Of a DNA stretch of 51,957 nucleotides, positions 49,617-51,957 are shown piece by piece. Below the pieces are notes generated by a model. It worked only from the letters and a program-made list of their open reading frames with translations. It was not told where the DNA came from and ran no database searches. The position numbers were made by a program, and so were the translations under genes. Origin of the DNA: Streptomyces phaeoluteigriseus. Its GTDB lineage: Bacteria > Actinomycetota > Actinomycetes > Streptomycetales > Streptomycetaceae. The stretch spans positions 470,953-522,909 of the forward strand of contig NZ_MPOH02000016.1 in assembly GCF_001896135.2 (NCBI RefSeq), written 5' to 3'. The stretch's first letter is position 1, and each line of letters starts with the position of its first letter.

Positions 49617-50962
49617 TCAGCCGCGGCCGGCGGCCTTCTGGCTCTTGCGGGAGATCGAGTCGATGACGACCGCCCCGAGGAGAACACCACCGGTGATCAT
49701 GTACTGGATCGAGGTGTTCATGTTCAGCAGGTCGAGACCGGTCTGGATGGACTGGATGACCAGCATGCCCAGGAGGGCCGACCACACGGTGCCACGGCCG
49801 CCGAAGAGGCTCGTGCCGCCGATGACCGCGGCGGCGATCGCCAGCATCAGCGTGTTGCCGCCACCGGCGTTCAGCGTGGCGCTGGCGGTCTGCCCGGCGA
49901 AGAACATACCGCCGACCGCGGCGAAGCCACCGGCGATCGCGAACACCGTGATGCGGATCATCGGCACGTTGATACCGGCCCGGCGGGCCGCCTCGATGCC
50001 GCCGCCGACCGCGAAGACCTGACGGCCGAAGGTGGTACGGCGGAGCACGAAGTCGACGATGACCAGCGCGGCCAGGAAGATGACGAGCGCGTTGGAGACG
50101 CCGGCCGCGTTGTTCAGCACGGCCGCGGCCGTGAAGGACGCGAGGGCGAGGGCGCCGACGCGCAGCAGGATCTCGCTGGTGGGCCGGTACGGCACGCCCG
50201 CGACACGGCGGCGGCGCTGCTCACCGAAGGAGCCGATGAGCATGGACGCGACACCGAGACCGGCCAGGACGTAGGCGCCGATGATGCCTGGTCCATGAAG
50301 AACGAGTTCTGGCCGAGCAGGTGGACCGGGCCGGAGTCGGACGGGATGTTGATGGTGCCGCTGGAGCCCAGCAGCCACAGCATCAGGCCGTTCCAGCCGA
50401 GGAAGCCGGCCAGGGTCACCACGAAGGCCGGTACACCGAGTTTGGCGAAGAACCAGCCGTGCAGGGCGCCGATGGCGATGCCGGTGATGATCGTCAGCAG
50501 CAGCGACAGCCATGGGTTCATGGTGTGGTCCACCACGAACACGGCGAACAGGGTGGAGGCCAGGCCGCTCACGGAGCCGACGGACAGGTCGATCTCGCCC
50601 AGCAGCAGCACGAACACCAGGCCGATGGCGAGCATGCCGGTGGCCGAGAGGAAGAAGCTGATGTTGGAGAGGTTCTCGGCGCTCAGGAACCGGTCGTTCT
50701 TGAACTGGAAGATCGTCCAGATGACGATCAGGCCGATGACCACCGGCAGCGAGCCCAGCTCGCCGCCCTTGACCTTGCGCTTGAACTCGGTGATGTAGCC
50801 CTTGAAGCCCTCTTCGCGGACCAGCAGTCGCGGGTCGACGACGGTGACCGGGGCGGCCGTGGGGTCGTCGGCGGGGGCGACGGTGTTCTGCTCCTCCACC
50901 ACGCCCTCGGCCTTCTCGGTCTTGGTGGTGTCGCTCTTCACGGTCTTGGACGTGTCGCTCAC
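49617..50962 (-). pseudogene. Sugar ABC transporter permease (CUT2, XylH/RbsC-like), frameshifted
   Basis: The ~448-aa permease has a charged N-terminus (to ~65), then CUT2-type membrane segments: SFFLSATGMLAIGLVFVLLLGEIDLSVGSVSGLAS is the family signature near 103-137. The frame breaks after SFFMDQ; the next frame continues IIGAYVLAGLGVASMLIGSFGE to GGRGTVWSALLGMLVIQSIQTGLDLLNM and the stop at 49617. Adding one C in the CC run at 50287-50288 (GCCTGG to GCCCTGG) restores MDQGIIGAY and one open frame. The GTG at 50962 overlaps the ATPase stop as GTGA, with GGAGG 7 bases upstream. Xylose is a likely substrate by family resemblance; not proven. Confidence 0.85.
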
Positions 50963-51750
50963 TTTGCCGCCTCCGCGGTGCGACGCCCCGCACGACGGGT
51001 CACGGCGTTCTCCGTGGCACCCGTGATCGCGGCGATGATCTCTTCGTGGCTGGTGTCCTTCACGGGGAAGGAGCCGTTGTTCTTGCCGAGGCGCAGGACG
51101 GCGACGGTGTCCGCGACCGCCTTGACGTCGGCCATGTTGTGGCTGATGAGGATGACACCGAGGTTGCGCTCGCGCAGTCGCTCGACCAGGTCGAGGACCT
51201 GCGCGGTCTGCTCGACGCCGAGGGCGGCGGTGGGCTCGTCGAGGATGACGACCTTCGGGTCGCCGATCAGCGCGCGGGCGATGGCGACGACCTGGCGCTG
51301 ACCGCCGGAGAGGCTCGCGATCGGGATGCGCACGCTCGGGATGCGGATGGAGAGGGTGGACAGCAGCTCGCGGGCGTTCTTCTCCATCGTCACCTCGTCG
51401 ATGACGCCTCGGCGCAGCAGTTCGCGGCCGAGGTAGAGGTTGCCGACGACGTCGAGGTTGTCGCAGAGGGCGAGGTCCTGGTAGACCGTCGCGACGCCGA
51501 GGCCCTGCGCGTCGTGGGGCCTGTTGATGCTGACCGGCTTGCCCTCCCATTCGATGACTCCGTCATCGATGGGGTGGACCCCGGCGATCGTCTTGACCAG
51601 GGTGGACTTTCCTGCGCCGTTGTCGCCCACCAGGGCGACCACTTCTCCGGCGTGGACCTCCAGCTCGACGTCGGTGAGTGCCTGCACCGCACCGAATCGC
51701 TTGGAGACTCCGCGCAACGCCAGCACGGGCGTAGCGGACACGTGAACCAT
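50959..51750 (-). CDS. Sugar ABC transporter ATP-binding protein (CUT2, single domain)
   Basis: A 263-aa ATPase with one complete ABC domain: Walker A GDNGAGKST near 42-50, Q-loop VYQDLALCDNL, signature LSGGQRQ near 147, Walker B VVILDEP near 165 and the switch His in ISHNM. Unlike RbsA-type ATPases (~500 aa with two ABC domains), it has one, as in XylG-like actinobacterial systems. It drives the permease encoded directly downstream. ATG 51750 directly follows AAGGAG; an in-frame GTG at 51741 has better spacing and may be the true start. The sugar-binding protein gene is expected upstream, outside the window. Confidence 0.93.
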   Translation of the reverse strand: MVHVSATPVLALRGVSKRFGAVQALTDVELEVHAGEVVALVGDNGAGKSTLVKTIAGVHPIDDGVIEWEGKPVSINRPHDAQGLGVATVYQDLALCDNLDVVGNLYLGRELLRRGVIDEVTMEKNARELLSTLSIRIPSVRIPIASLSGGQRQVVAIARALIGDPKVVILDEPTAALGVEQTAQVLDLVERLRERNLGVILISHNMADVKAVADTVAVLRLGKNNGSFPVKDTSHEEIIAAITGATENAVTRRAGRRTAEAAK

Positions 51751-51898
51751 CTCCTTCGCCGCCTGACCGGCGGGGATGCCGCGCTGTGACAGAACAGGCG
51801 CGGAAGGGTGTGCGCAGCGCCGCGGGTACGGGGCGTTGACGCACGAGGTTTACAAGATGAACATGCGCGAGCCCGTCGCACTTGGCAACGGCTCCGTC

Positions 51899-51944
51899 CG
51901 ACGCCCGCCCCGGCAGCGGGGTGTGAAGGTGGGGGCGGGCGTCG
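51899..51944 (-). terminator. Hairpin upstream of the ATPase gene, probably after the binding-protein gene
   Basis: CGACGCCCGCCCC and GGGGCGGGCGTCG form a perfect 13-bp stem with a 20-base loop. A hairpin between a binding-protein gene and its ATPase often lowers expression of the distal genes. The interval 51751-51898 also has AT-rich TTGTAAACC (minus strand), a possible promoter or operator. Confidence 0.6.
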
Positions 51945-51957
51945 AGGGGTCTCGACG

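Noticed and set aside
1..51957. tRNA, rRNA, insertion sequence, prophage or attachment site
   Set aside because: No cloverleaf with CCA-end or TTC-loop pattern, transposase, integrase or phage structural gene was recognised. Composition is even throughout.

Overview
The window is very GC-rich (roughly 70 percent or more by eye), with strong G/C third-position bias, many GTG starts and Streptomyces-type products: a Tat-exported PhoX-like protein, HemQ, a LuxR-type orphan regulator, a LacI/CUT1 sugar locus and TIGR04222, DUF3000, DUF4142 and DUF4349 proteins. I read it as a chromosomal segment of a Streptomyces or close relative. From memory, the order dxs, fadAB, hemE, hemG-hemQ, murC-msrB resembles one part of the S. 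coelicolor chromosome. I see no rRNA, tRNA, CRISPR array, insertion sequence or prophage gene.

Layout. 1-5.8 kb: end of a YbhN-like flippase-domain protein, then murC-msrB, a small conserved protein, a RibD-C-type reductase and divergent zapE. 6-9.8 kb: a small secreted protein, a beta-carbonic anhydrase/SulP pair and a slipin. 9.9-13.2 kb: PhoX-like protein, polysaccharide deacetylase, a 62-aa zinc-ribbon-like protein and a peptidyl-tRNA hydrolase-like protein. 13.2-16.7 kb: a broken alanine-dehydrogenase/N5-carboxyethylornithine-synthase-like gene, a Cys-containing small protein, a 36-aa truncated cold-shock-domain ORF and a fatty acid desaturase. 16.9-22.4 kb: a DUF692 (MNIO) enzyme joined to a C-terminal domain, DUF4142 and TIGR04222 membrane proteins and a secreted S33-type peptidase. 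22.4-30 kb: hemQ and hemG, a DUF4349 lipoprotein, a CoA-disulfide-reductase-like flavoprotein, a rhomboid protease and hemE. 30-33.7 kb: DUF3000, an orphan response regulator and RNase D. 33.8-40.5 kb: a CUT1 ABC transporter divergent from beta-mannosidase-lacI. 40.6-44 kb: fadA-fadB beta-oxidation operon. 44-52 kb: a propeller-like hypothetical, a NYN-like protein, an APC permease, dxs and a CUT2-type sugar permease/ATPase pair.

How genes work together. HemE, HemG and HemQ are steps of the coproporphyrin-dependent haem pathway. The mannosidase locus looks like import plus hydrolysis of mannosides under one LacI operator. FadA and FadB give beta-oxidation under a palindromic operator. Carbonic anhydrase and SulP probably handle bicarbonate together. 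The DUF692 and TIGR04222 genes are the best candidate for a poorly described peptide- or protein-modification system.

Quality warning. Six genes (near 6355, 13545, 17698, 20010, 22162 and 50288) are each restored to one full-length family-like frame by adding a single base in a short C or G run. The dxs tail also looks shifted. Such regular single-base losses suggest assembly indels more than gene decay, so these 'pseudogene' entries may be intact in the organism.
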